A stretch of 64,000 bases of DNA from DATFQI01 sp963831105 (lineage in GTDB: Bacteria; Actinomycetota; Thermoleophilia; Solirubrobacterales; Solirubrobacteraceae). Both the position numbers and the translations under genes were made by a program. Below, piece by piece: positions 37,554 to 47,634 of the stretch (position 1 is the first letter of the stretch; every line of letters starts with the position of its first letter). Under the pieces are notes generated by a model. That model made no database searches. It was not told where the DNA came from and worked only from the letters and a program-made list of their open reading frames with translations. The stretch covers positions 124,001-188,000 of the forward strand of contig CAWHOS010000006.1 in assembly GCA_963831105.1 (NCBI GenBank), read 5' to 3'.

Positions 37554-40529
37554 GTGCTGTGGTCCTCCTCAGGGGAGGAATCGTGTGGGGCTTGGACATA
37601 GGTGCCCTCGACGCCGGGCGATGCGAGAGCAGCTAGCGACTGCAGGCGCTCGGCGTCCGGCCTCGTCGCGGACCTCGACGACGTTGGTAACGGGCGAGCG
37701 AGCGCGTCGTCTGCACTCGGGGATGATCGGGGTCGAGCGTCTGGCCCGGCCTGGTTCGAGTCGCGGCGAGGTCGGGCGTCGAGTGCTCGGCATCGATCGT
37801 GCGCGCTGGACGGCTTCAGCTGAGCATGACGTTGAGCACAGATTGATGACGTCGGCGGTCTCGGTGACGGCCGACGAGCTGCTCGCTGGTGAGTCGACGA
37901 GCGCGCCCTGCGATGATCTGGCCGTCTGGTCTCGACGAGCGTCGTGCGGCTGCCGTGTAGGTGCGCTTGACTTCGGGGTCCAGCGATGTGCGATCCGCAG
38001 TCGCTGGTCTGGGCGGGCGCGGCGCCCGGCGATCTCGACGTGCTCGCTCGCGCTCGTAGGCGTGAGTGGGGTCGTCGTAGCTCGACGTCGACGATGATCG
38101 AGCGGAAGCGGCCGGCGTCGCCTGCGGACACTGGAAGACTCAGGTGCGGCTCGACGGCTGGCGAACGGATCGTCGATCGCGAGCGACGTGGCCTCGTGCT
38201 CGTGACGGTCGGCATCACGCGGGTGGATCCGTCCGTCGAGGCGGTGCGTGAGCGTGTGCGTGTAGCGCGCGGTGCTCGGCGGGCGCTCGGTGCGCAGCTT
38301 CCACTGCTTGGCGCGGCGTGTCCTGGGTGAGCGTGAGCACGCTTGTCGACCTTCCAGCCGCTCGGCGCGGTCGTGGGCGAGCTGGACGTCGATCGACGCG
38401 ATGGAGCCTCCTAGTCGATGCGGTTGGCGAACACGTCGACCGTCGACGAACGCGAGGTGCTTCGTACGGGTTCGAGCGAGAAGCGTGCGGATCGGCTCGT
38501 GCTGGGTCGTCGGGATCTCAGTAGCTGGACTGCTCGCCCTGCCAGTCGGACGTCAGGGTCGAAGTGGAACTCGATCCGGTGCTCGTAGTCGAGGTCGTGG
38601 GCGTGCGGTTGACGCGAGCACCTCCCACGCTGCGCGGCGGCCGTGGTCCGCGGGCGTGAACACGAGGTCGGTGTGGCGATGGAGTTGGGCGTCGGTCGGC
38701 TGGGTCGCCGTAGCGCAGCGCGACCGTCGCCTGAGCGCAGGCCGAGCTGCTGGGCATGCTCGACCGGGACGTCCGACGTGCGACCGTGAAGGTCTCGGAA
38801 GAACGGGTCGTTGAGCTTGACGTCGAGGAAGTAGTCGGCGCGGGTGAGGTCGGTGACCAGCAGCCCGAACAGCTGACTGCGGCGCGTAGGTGCGCTTGGT
38901 GGCCTCGGAGCGGTGGTACTCGAACGTGAGCGTCTTGCGCTCCTCCTGGTCGGATGAAGCGCTTCAGGTGGAAGGTGACCATCGGGTTCGCGCCCGCCTG
39001 GCCGCGGCCGGGGCTTGGCTGGTCGGCGTCGCCGGCCGGCTTGGCGCTGCGTGGCGAGGTGTGCTGGCGGCCGCGGCGTGAGCGCCCGGCCCGCGGCGGC
39101 GCGCGGTCCGGCGGGCTGCGGCTGCGGTGGCGGCGCCGGGTCCCGCCGCCGCGGGCCGGCCGGAGCGCCGGCGGTGACCGTCGGCGGGCGTGCCGTGGAG
39201 GTCGCGGCGGGCCCGGCGGGCGCGGCGGGCGCGGCGTTCCGCCGCGGGTCTGCCGGCGGGCTCGCGTCGGGCGTCGTCGCGAGGCCCGCGAGGGGGCCCG
39301 CCGCGCCCGGGCCGGCCCCGGCGCGGCGCCGGGTCCGGCGCCGGGCCCGCGGCGGGCGCCGCCCCCGGTCCTGCGCCTGGCCCGTGGGTCCTGCGGCTGG
39401 CCCTGCGGCTGGGCGCGCTCCCCGGGCCTGCCGGCCGGTCTTCGCGGTCGCCCGGCAGCGGTGGCGACGGGGCGTGGTGCGGCGGCCGGGCCGCCGGCCC
39501 GGGCTGGCCCGCAGTGGGCGGGGGCGCGGCCAGGGCCGGGTGCGGTGCCGGGGCCTGATGGGGCGGAGGGTGCCGGGGGTCCCGGGGCTGGCGGTGCCTA
39601 GGGCGTCCCCGGCGTCGTCCCGACCGGTCGTGGCGCGGTGGCCGTGCCTGCGGTGCCCGCCTTGCCGGTCGGCGTGGCCGGCCGCCGGGTCGCGCCGGCG
39701 AGCTGGCCGGGCTGCAGGCTCGGCTGGAACCAGTCGCGTCAGGAGGTTCTCCTTGAAGAACTCGAGCGCCCACTTCTCCTGCTCGGCCTTGTCGTCGGCG
39801 TCGCCCGAGAAGTCGATGACCTCGATCTTGATCGCCCCGTCCTGGACGAGCTTCTCGAAGCCCGCGTCGATGCTCGCCCTGCGACGGAAGTAGACCTGGG
39901 CGTCGAGCGCCGGCGCCGAACTGGCTTGTAGATGCGCTCGAAGTCGGCCGTGATCTCGACGTCCAGCGCCGGCCGCAGCGCGGTGAACTTGAGGTCGTAG
40001 ATCACGCCGACCGGCGCGTGCCCTGCGCGAACGCCTGCTCGAGGATCGTCGCGCCCTCCTGGCTCGAGCGCGAGGCTGAAGACGGCGTTGTTGTCGCCGT
40101 GCAGCGACGGCACCGACGCGCCGAGGATCTGCTCGACAGCGTGAAGCCGGTGCCGTCGCTCGCCGGCCGGCGCGACGGTGCCGCCCGGCGCCCTGGAGGT
40201 TGAGCGCGACGCACTCGACGGTGCCCGCGTCGAACGGCACCGCGGTGAGCCGAGGGCCGCCCGGGTCAGCTTGCGACCGTGATCTCGCGCTCGTCGTCCT
40301 CGGTCAGCTCGAGCTCGACGCTCGAACATCGAGGAAGCCGCCGCCCTCGACGCCGCCGCGGCGGCGGCGGGCTTGTACTTGATGAACGTGAAGCTGCGCC
40401 GTCGTTCTCGGGCGCCGCGGCGCGCGAGCGACGGGCGCCGGCAGGTACCAGAACTGCTCGGGTCGGCGTGGTCCGGGAAGACGGTGACCCCGTCGATCGT
40501 CTGCATGCCCGGCTGCCGAGCTGCAGCAT
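37550..40529 (-). CDS. Operon paralogue P6: beta-rich module protein with long Pro/Gly linker (heavily frameshifted)
   Basis: Unrecognised family, about 990 residues. ATG 40529 follows an ideal AGGAGG. The N-terminal module reads MQTIDGVTVFPDHADP, QFWYLP, FTFIKYKPAAAAA, SVPSLHGDNNAVFSLAL, EGATILEQAFAQG, PVGVIYDLKFTALRPALDVE and LVQDGAIKIEVIDFSGDADD, the same order as in P4 and P5. From 39750 down to about 38985 lies an extreme Pro/Ala/Gly/Arg-rich linker. After it come MVTFHLKRFI, LLVTDLTRADYFLDVKLNDP and further beta-sandwich-like segments. No signal peptide. It ends HDSSPEEDHST, the stop overlapping the protease start (ATGA). Domain boundaries below 38400 are uncertain because of indels. 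Confidence 0.7.
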
Positions 40530-42886
40530 CACGTCCTCCTGGGACGACGAGCTCGGGCGACGTCGCGACGTCGGCTGCCGACTCGGCGACGTCGCGCGTC
40601 GAGCCCGTTCGCGTAGCGGTCGTGGTGATCGTGGTAGCGGTAGCTGGTCCTGGGCGCGTGTCGACGAAGTCGAACTCGAACGAGCGCCCGTCGTCGGACG
40701 GCGTGCGTGAAGCGTGACGTCGTCGGCGAAGCGCAGCTTCGCGAGCGTCGTCGTCGTAGAGCGCCTCGACGACGATCTCGCGCAGGCCGTTGGCGGCGAA
40801 GTCGCCCACCGTCGCTACGCGCATCGCGACGGCGCGGTGGCCCGCATCATGTCGCGGTCGCACGACGATCCGGCTCCTGGGCGGTCGTGGACTCGGGCAC
40901 GTCGACGGTGGTGCCGTCGGCCATCACGAAGCGTCGACCTGGAACGTGCACCTGGCCGCTGCTCGGGATCGACGAGCTCGACCGAGAAGCGTCTTCGTCG
41001 CGGCGTCCTGGGCGGACAGCTCGAACGACTCGCGCTTGTCGACGCCGTTCGTCGGCGTCGGCGTAGTGGACGTCGACGAAGACGCGGTCGACGCGTCGCG
41101 AACAGCGCCGGCGGCGCGATGACCTCGACCGTGCGCGGCGCGGGAACGGGTCGACGATGCGGATCTGTCCTCGGCCGTCTCGACCCAGCCGCGGTCGAAG
41201 TCGCGGCCGTCGGCGCCGTGCATCACGAGCCGGTAGCGGACCGTGCGCGCGGTCGGGTCGAGCATGAACACCGGCCAGGTGAACTGGTCGACGGTCTCGC
41301 GCGTGAGCGTGAACTGCGCGTCTGCTCGATGCCGTTCGGCGTCGTCGGTGTAGCGCGCAGCTCGACCTCGACCGTGTGGTAGCGGTCCCACGGGAAGTCG
41401 ACGCGTCGAGATCGCGATCGCACGGACCTCGTAGAGCTCGCCGCGCGGGGAGAGCGTCAGCGCGTCGCCGGTCGAGCGCCTGCGCTGCCGGTCAGCGACG
41501 GACGGCCGGCCGGCCCGACGCGGGCGGCGCGAAGTTGACCGTCGTACGTCACCTGCACGTCGGCGCCGCATCGCGTTGCCGTCGAGCACGCTCGCCCAGT
41601 CGAGGCTCTGCTCCGTCGGCGTGGGCGGCGTCGAACACGAGCGACTGCGGGTCGCCCTCGTAGGTCGCGGTGACGGTGACCGACTGCACGCGGTCGGGCG
41701 CGTCGGCCGGCGCCTCGAAGTCCACGAACGGGAGCACCCGCAGCTTGCGGCGCTGGAAGAACGGGTGATCGAGGCCGACCCGCAGGATGAACTTCTCCTT
41801 GTCGAGGCCCTCCTGCTCGAGCACGCGAAAGAGCCCGGCGAGGTGCCCCTGCGGGTGCATGTTGCGCATCACCGCGGTGCGCTCGCTGAAGTTGACGTCA
41901 GCGTCTTCTGGTCGATCCGGGTGAGGTCGACCTCCTTGCGGCTGAACATCGACGACTGGCCGCCGCGCGCGAGCAGCTGCGTCACGCGCGCGAACGTGTC
42001 GAGCGTCCCGCCGGTCGGGTTCGGCCCCTCCATCGGCTCCAGGCTGGGCTCGAAGAAGGTGTCGTTGACCATCTCGCGCACGTCGGTCGAGCGCCTGGTC
42101 GCGGCGCGCGAGCACGTCGTCGGAGCCGTCGCCGGCGGCGACGAACGTGTCGGCCTCGATCACGATCGCGCGGTCCTCGACGAGCTTGTCGACGACCTTG
42201 TCGATGTCCTGCGAGTAGAAGAGCGTGTTGACCGAGAAGCTCTCGCTCGACGTGCGTCTGGACGCGGTCCCAGTCGGCGTCGACGCTGACGTTGTAGGCC
42301 GGCCGCAGTCCGACGTAGGAGAGCGAGTAGACGACGCCGATCGGCGACATCTCGCCCATCAGCGCCTGCTCGAGGATCGTCACGCCCTCGGGGTCGAGCT
42401 GCACCGAGAAGGCGGCCGGTTGTCGCCGTAGAGCGACGGCTTGCCGAAGCTCTGATCTTCAGGACGAACTGCGGGCCCGTCGGCGCCGGGGCGGCGGGCG
42501 CGGGCTGGCCGGGGCGCGGCGGCTCCAGCGGCGGGCTCTCCTTGCCGAGCAGCATCATCCGCACCGTGCCGTCGACGAGCGGCACGGGCGCGAGCTTGAT
42601 CTCGTCCGCCGAGGCGCCCGCGGCCGCGGCCACGCTCGGTGCGACCGCGTCGAACTGCTTCTCGTCGAGCCCGAGGTCGCAGTCGAAGTTCAGGAAGCCG
42701 CCGCTCGCAGTCGCGCCGCGTGTAGAGGATCACCTGCAGCTGCGGGATCTTCTGGCCGGTCGCCTCGTCCTTCAGGAGCGTCAGGTGGGGGGAGAGCGGC
42801 TGGTAGTAGAACTGCAGCGGGTCAGCGTGATCGGGGAGCAGCGAGACCCCCTCGATCACGTGGTAGGGCGGGTTGAGGTAGAGCAT
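40529..42886 (-). CDS. Operon paralogue P5: beta-rich module protein (heavily frameshifted)
   Basis: Unrecognised family, about 785 residues. N-terminal module: YHVIEGVSLLPDHADPLQFY, FYYQPLSPHLTLLKDE, GGFLNFDCDLGLDEKQFD, GKPSLYGDNRPAAFSVQLDP, EGVTILEQALMG, PIGVVYSLSYVGLRPAYNVS and LVEDRAIVIEADTF. Then follow repeated beta-sandwich segments: FILRVGLDHPFFQRRKLRVL, QSVTVTATYEGDPQSLVFDA, FTLTRETVDQFTWPVFMLD, YRLVMHGADGRDFDRGW and VFVDVHYADAD. These align in order with P4. The start lies four bases past the P4 stop. About ten indels; the stop (40529-40531) shares bases with the P6 start. Confidence 0.72.
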
Positions 42887-42890
42887 CGGC

Positions 42891-45301
42891 TCAGCCCTGC
42901 GGCCCGGTCGGCGGGGGCGGCCCCGCTGGTGTGAACGGGTCCGGCGTGGGGGCCGGGGCCGGCGCGACGGGCGTGGGCGCCGGCGCGACGGGCGTGGGCG
43001 CCGGGGCGACGGGCGTGGGCGCCGGCGGCGTCGGCTGCCCGATCGGCACCGGCGCCGGGTTCGCGGGCGTGAGCGCCGGCGGCTGCAGGATCACCGTCGG
43101 CTCGGTCGAGCCGACCGGGTCCATCGTGACCTGGTCGCCGCTGTGCCCGAAGTACGTCGCCTGCCACGTGTAGTCGCGCTTGGCGCCGTCGGTGAGCTCG
43201 ACGTCCCAGTCCTTCGGGGCGGAGTCGGCGGCCGAGAACAGGAAGTCCTTCGCCTGCGGGCTCGCCGGGTCGGAGTAGCGCAGGGCGACCCGGGCGAGCT
43301 TGACCGTGGCGAAGTCGAGCAGCGACGGCACGACCGTCACCTTCATCCGGTCGGCCAGCACCTCGCCGACGAGGATCGTGGTCGACTCCGCGGTGGTCGG
43401 CTCGATCGCCTCGATCGTCCCGTTCTTGCGGCGGATCTGGCCGGAGTAGGTGACCGTCCCCTTGCCCTCGCCCGGCACGCTGAAGCGCCAGTCGAAGAAC
43501 GGCGTGGTGGCGCTCAGGGCGACGCTGGTCGTGCGCTCGAACGCGCCGTCGGCGTACTTGACGTCGAGGAAGATCTGGTCGATCTCACCGACGAGGTCGC
43601 CCGCCGCGCGCAGGGCGACGATCTTCGTGACGCCGAACGGGTCGTTGACGAAGACCTTGTCGGAGAAGCCGTCGCTCCACTCGCCCTCCTGCTCGGAGCC
43701 GTCGACCATGAAGAACTTCGGCTTCCAGCGATAGGGGCGCAGCCGCGGCTCGAAGATGACCTCCTTGACCGCGGCGGCGCGCGCGTCCTTGGTCAGCGTG
43801 AACTGGCGCTCGACCTTGCCGGAGGCGGCCTCGTACTCGAACGCGATCTGCACGGAGCCGACCTGCGCGAAGTCGATGTCGCCCGCCTCGACGTCGACGT
43901 GGAGGATCCCGAGGTCGTCGACGTTGACGGTCAGGACGCGCTCGTCCGTGCGCTTGGGCTCGGACTTGAACGTCTGCGCCTCGCCCTTGTAGTTGACCTC
44001 GTACCACCACTCGTAGTCCTGGACGTCGCCCTCGGTGTAGGAGGCGAAGCGCTCGACCTTGGCGGGGTCGGTGAAGGCGTACTCGCCGATCTGGTGCGTC
44101 TCGCCCGACTTGTACTCGAGGTGGACCTCGACGCTGTGGATCGGCAGCACCGCGAAGTCCGCGTTGACGCCGAGCGTGACGTTGATCTGGCGGAAGAACG
44201 GGTCGTTGAGGTCGACCTCGACGGCGTAGTCCTTCCACAGGAACGGCTTGCCGTCGGGACCGGCCATCGAGGTGATGTTCGGGACGTTGCCGCGCGGCGC
44301 GACGTTCCACTCGATGACGCTGGTCTCGCTGTAGGTCTGCTCGTAGTGGACGTCCTTGGTCGTCGAGAAGTCGCGCGTGACCTTCTCGAAGTCGCCCTCC
44401 GGCAGCTCGCGCTTGTCGGCCGCGACCGGGTCGATCGGCTTGAGGGCCTTGCGCGCCACCGCGGTCCTCGAGCCCCTTCTGCAGCGACGAGCGGACGGAG
44501 TCGACGATCTTGCGCGTGCGCCTCGGCGTCGCCCGGGATCGCGAAGCCGGGGTTGAGCTCGACGCCCATCGTCTCGCTCGAGTAGGCCCGCTCGCGGATC
44601 TTCTCGACGTACTCGTCGTCGCCGCAGAGGCTGTAGTCGATCGTGATGCTCTGGGTGAACGCGTAGAACTCGCGCCCGTGGAACCACGCCCGCCCCTCGA
44701 TCGCGGGCATGCGGGCCCACATCCAGAGGTCGTAGGCGACCGCGACGCCGCCGACGCCCTGGCCCTGCATCGTCTGCTCGAACAGCGTCGCGCCCTCGGG
44801 CGTGAGCTCCATCGCGAAGGCGGCGACGTTCTTGCCGTACAGCGACGGCTTGCCGGCTCCGGTGACCTTCTGGATCAGCGCGCCGCTGGTGTCGGAGAGC
44901 AGGAAGTCGCAGGTGCCGCGCGTGAAGGTGATCGAGCCCAGCTCGACCGGCGGCGTCTCGCCGCCGCGGCCGGCCCAGCCGCCGAGCAGCGGCGCCAGCA
45001 GCGGCGGGAGCGGCTGGCTCTGGTAGAGCGCGTCGAGGCCCCCCTGCAGCTGCTGGCGGATCTTCTGCTCCTTGGCCGCCGGCACCTCGAGCGCGACGTC
45101 GAAGAAGACGAAGCCGCCGCCCTTGCGGCCGTCCTCGCGGTCGATCGGGAAGCGGTACTTGACGAACTTGAAGACCGGCTTGCCGTTGTCGTCGATCCGG
45201 AACGACAGGTTCGAGGGCAGGAGGTAGAACAGCTGCGGCCGCTCGTCGTCGCCGTAGACGGTGACGCCCTCGATGGTCTGCTGCCGGTCGATCTTGAGCA
45301 T
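42891..45301 (-). CDS. Operon paralogue P4: beta-rich module protein with Pro-rich tail
   Basis: Best-preserved member, about 803 residues with one extra base near 44464. The N-terminal module has QTIEGVTVYGDDERPQLFYL, LFYLLPSNLSFRIDDNGKPV, GGGFVFFDVALEVPAAKEQK, GKPSLYGKNVAAFAMELTPE, GATLFEQTMQGQG and GGVAVAYDLWMWARMPAIEG. Residues ~300-720 are a string of ~90-residue beta-sandwich-like units (LNDPFFRQINVTLGVNADFA, VQIAFEYEAASGKVERQFTL, IDQIFLDVKYADGAFERTTS, LARVALRYSDPASPQAKDFL). The tail is Pro-rich with tandem PAPTPVA. No signal peptide or membrane helix is seen. Function unknown; structural or ligand-binding scaffold is the likeliest reading. Confidence 0.8.
42964..43026. repeat. Three tandem 21-bp units encoding PAPTPVA
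   Basis: The unit GCGACGGGCGTGGGCGCCGG plus one base repeats at 42964, 42985 and 43006 with one difference (C to G at the second unit's end). On the coding strand each gives PAPTPVA, forming the flexible tail of P4. Copy number may vary between strains. Confidence 0.85.
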
Positions 45302-45307
45302 GTGGGC

Positions 45308-45901
45308 TTACCTCGATGGGGTGCTGGACGGGGGCTCGCCGCCGCGCAGGCCGGCGATGGCCTCCGTGGCGACGACGCGGACGGGGTCGGGGCCGCCGGC
45401 GGCGAGCCAGTTGCCGGCGTCGGCGCGGAGATCGGCGGGCGCGCCGTCGAGGCGCGCGCGGAAGCGGACGGCCAGGCGGTCCATGGCGCCTCCCAGCGCG
45501 GAGGCCGCGGAGGCGAGGGCCTCGGTCCCGAGCGGCACCGCGAACACGGCCGTCCAGGGCGGGAAGCCCGACGTGCGCGTGGCGGCGAGCGTCTCGCCGT
45601 CGAGCTCGAGCGCGGCCTCCTCGACGACCAGGCCCGGCGGGGGCGCGAGCGTGACCGGCACGGGCGAGCCGGCGGCGAGCTCCTCGCGCAGGCGCTCGAG
45701 CATCTCGGCCGGCGGGTCCCACTGGACGGTGAGCTGCAGGAACCCGGCGCCCGCGGCGCTCAGCAGCCCGACGGCGGGCGCGCCGTCCGGGCCGAGCTGC
45801 GGCGAGGGGGCGGAGGGCAGGTACCAGTAGGCGCCCGGCGCGCCGGCGGCGGCGGCGACCCACACGCCGCCGAGCTCGCGCCATCCGGCCTGCGGCGTCA
45901 T
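45308..45901 (-). CDS. Operon paralogue P3: minimal single-module protein
   Basis: 197 residues, intact; ATG 45901 overlaps the P2 stop (ATGA). It looks like the operon's module without the C-terminal beta units: AYWYLPSAPSPQLGPDGAPA matches the aromatic-LP start, GAGFLQLTVQWDPPAEMLER matches the GGGFLxFDV strand, and PPWTAVFAVPLGTEALASAA followed by LGGAMDRLAVRFRARLDGAP aligns with the AVFSLxLxxEGATxLEQA and GVxYDLxFxxLRPA region. No metal or catalytic residues stand out and there is no signal peptide. As the shortest member it is the best guide to the domain border. Confidence 0.75.
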   Translation of the reverse strand: MTPQAGWRELGGVWVAAAAGAPGAYWYLPSAPSPQLGPDGAPAVGLLSAAGAGFLQLTVQWDPPAEMLERLREELAAGSPVPVTLAPPPGLVVEEAALELDGETLAATRTSGFPPWTAVFAVPLGTEALASAASALGGAMDRLAVRFRARLDGAPADLRADAGNWLAAGGPDPVRVVATEAIAGLRGGEPPSSTPSR

Positions 45902-47634
45902 GCCGGCACGCCCTCCGCGGCCGTCACGGCCAGCGGCTCCGACGGCCCGCGCGGCGCCGACCACTCGGCCTCGCCCGCGCGCCGGTAGCGGTAGCCGCCC
46001 GCGAACGGCGACGCGGCGAACCAGGCCCACGTGGCGGTGGGGCGCTCCGGCGCGAGCACGAGCCGCGAGGGCGCCGCCGCGCCGTCGGCGAGCAGCTCCA
46101 GCTCGCATGCGCCGGCGCCCGCTCCGAACGCGCACGTGACCTCGATCCGGTGCGGTCCGTACTGGGGGAACGCCGACAGGTCCAGGTGCAGGTCCTCGGC
46201 TCCGAGCCCGGCGAGCGCGAGCACAGGCTCCTCGGCCGCCACGGGGCGGGCGGCGATCGCGAGCGTCGCGTCCGCCGCCTCGAGCGGGAGCGCGAGCGCC
46301 ACCGCCGGCGCCGCCGCGCCGGTCACCGTCATCGGCCCGGCCGGGCCCGTGGCGGTCAGGGTCGCCTCGATGCGCGCGAGCGCGAGCAGGGCCGGCGTGG
46401 CGGTCACGGTCACGAACCGCACGGGGAGGTCCGCCGGGCCGATGCGCACGAAGTCGTCCGTCGACTCGCGCGCCGGCCCCTCGACCCGGCGGCCCGTGGG
46501 GAGGACGGCGGTGGCGACCGCCCGGAAGGCCAGCGGCTCGCGCGGCGTGAGCGCGAGCGTGGTGACGGCGCGGTCGCCGGGCGGCACGAGCTCGACGGAG
46601 CGCACGACGGCCTGCGGGCGAGCGGGCGGCTGCGCGGGTGCGGTCAGCGTCGCGCCGATCGCGAGCACGCCGGCGCGCTCGGCGGGCAGGTTGCCCATGA
46701 CCTCGACGGCGTGCATGCCGGTGACCAGCGTCGGCAGGACGGTCTCGGCGACGAGCGGGGCCGCGGGGCGGTCGGCCAGCGCGGGCAGGTCGAGCACGAC
46801 GGCCCGCCGGACGCGCAGCGGCGCGCGCAGGTCGTGCTCCTCCTGCGCGTCCGGGAGATCGGCGGCGAGCGCGATCGCGGGCCCGCCGCCGGGCGTGCCC
46901 GCGGCGCCCGTCCCGACCCGGCCCGCGAGCAGCGCCGCGACCGTCTCGAGCAGCTGCTCGTGCTCGGGCGAGCCGGCGGCGCCGGTCTCGCCGAGCAGCT
47001 CGAGGCCGAGCGCCGCCGGGTCGCGCCGGACGGCCGCGGCCAGCGCGTCGCGCGCGACGGTTCCCCCCTCGGCCCCGAGCGCCGCCACGGCGTCGCGCGC
47101 CGCGCGCGGCCGCAGGCGCACCTTGACGGGCAGGCGGGGCGCGACCGCGTCGAACTCGAGGTGCGCCCTGGCCCGCAGCAGCAGCACGTCCTCGTCGAGC
47201 AGCCGCCGCAGCCGCATCGCGCCCGCGGCGTCGAGGCGGCGCGTGAGCCGCTGCGCGCCGACGCCCAGCGTGCCGAGCGCGAGCGGCTCGGCGAGCTCGG
47301 GCAGCACGGCCTCGCCCTCCAGCAGCCAGAGCCAGCCCGCGGCGAAGGCCGCCGGGCGGACGGTCGCCGCCGGATCGGCCGCGCGGGCGGCGGTGAGCGC
47401 CGCGTCGAGCCGGCAGGCGGTCGCGAGCCGCAGGTCGAGCGTGCCGTGCGCGGCGGGCCCGGCCATCGCGTCGGCGCCGCGGGCCAGCTCGAGCTGCAGG
47501 TCGGGAGAGCCGTCCGGCCGCGCCGCCAGCGCGAGCGCGTCCGGCACGACGATGTGGGCGCCCGGCTCGAACCACGCGGCGAACGTCGGCGGATCCCGCC
47601 CGACGACCGTCCCGAGGTCCGGGAGCCCCTTCAT
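45898..47634 (-). CDS. Operon paralogue P2: divergent module protein
   Basis: 578 residues, intact, Ala/Leu/Val-rich and without signal peptide. A diverged copy of the operon module is visible: FAAGWLWLLEGEAVLPELAE, LTRRLDAAGAMRLRRLLDED and LRARAHLEFDAVAPRLPVKV align with the EGATxLEQA / GVxYDLxFxxLRPA signature. The second half is built of beta-rich repeats (VRSVELVPPGDRAVTTLALT, VRFVTVTATPALLALARIEA, HRIEVTCAFGAGAGACELEL) and ends with TATWAWFAASPFAGGYRYRR, a fibronectin-like close. Overlaps P1 and P3 by four bases each, so the three are translationally coupled. Confidence 0.72.
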   Translation of the reverse strand: MKGLPDLGTVVGRDPPTFAAWFEPGAHIVVPDALALAARPDGSPDLQLELARGADAMAGPAAHGTLDLRLATACRLDAALTAARAADPAATVRPAAFAAGWLWLLEGEAVLPELAEPLALGTLGVGAQRLTRRLDAAGAMRLRRLLDEDVLLLRARAHLEFDAVAPRLPVKVRLRPRAARDAVAALGAEGGTVARDALAAAVRRDPAALGLELLGETGAAGSPEHEQLLETVAALLAGRVGTGAAGTPGGGPAIALAADLPDAQEEHDLRAPLRVRRAVVLDLPALADRPAAPLVAETVLPTLVTGMHAVEVMGNLPAERAGVLAIGATLTAPAQPPARPQAVVRSVELVPPGDRAVTTLALTPREPLAFRAVATAVLPTGRRVEGPARESTDDFVRIGPADLPVRFVTVTATPALLALARIEATLTATGPAGPMTVTGAAAPAVALALPLEAADATLAIAARPVAAEEPVLALAGLGAEDLHLDLSAFPQYGPHRIEVTCAFGAGAGACELELLADGAAAPSRLVLAPERPTATWAWFAASPFAGGYRYRRAGEAEWSAPRGPSEPLAVTAAEGVPA

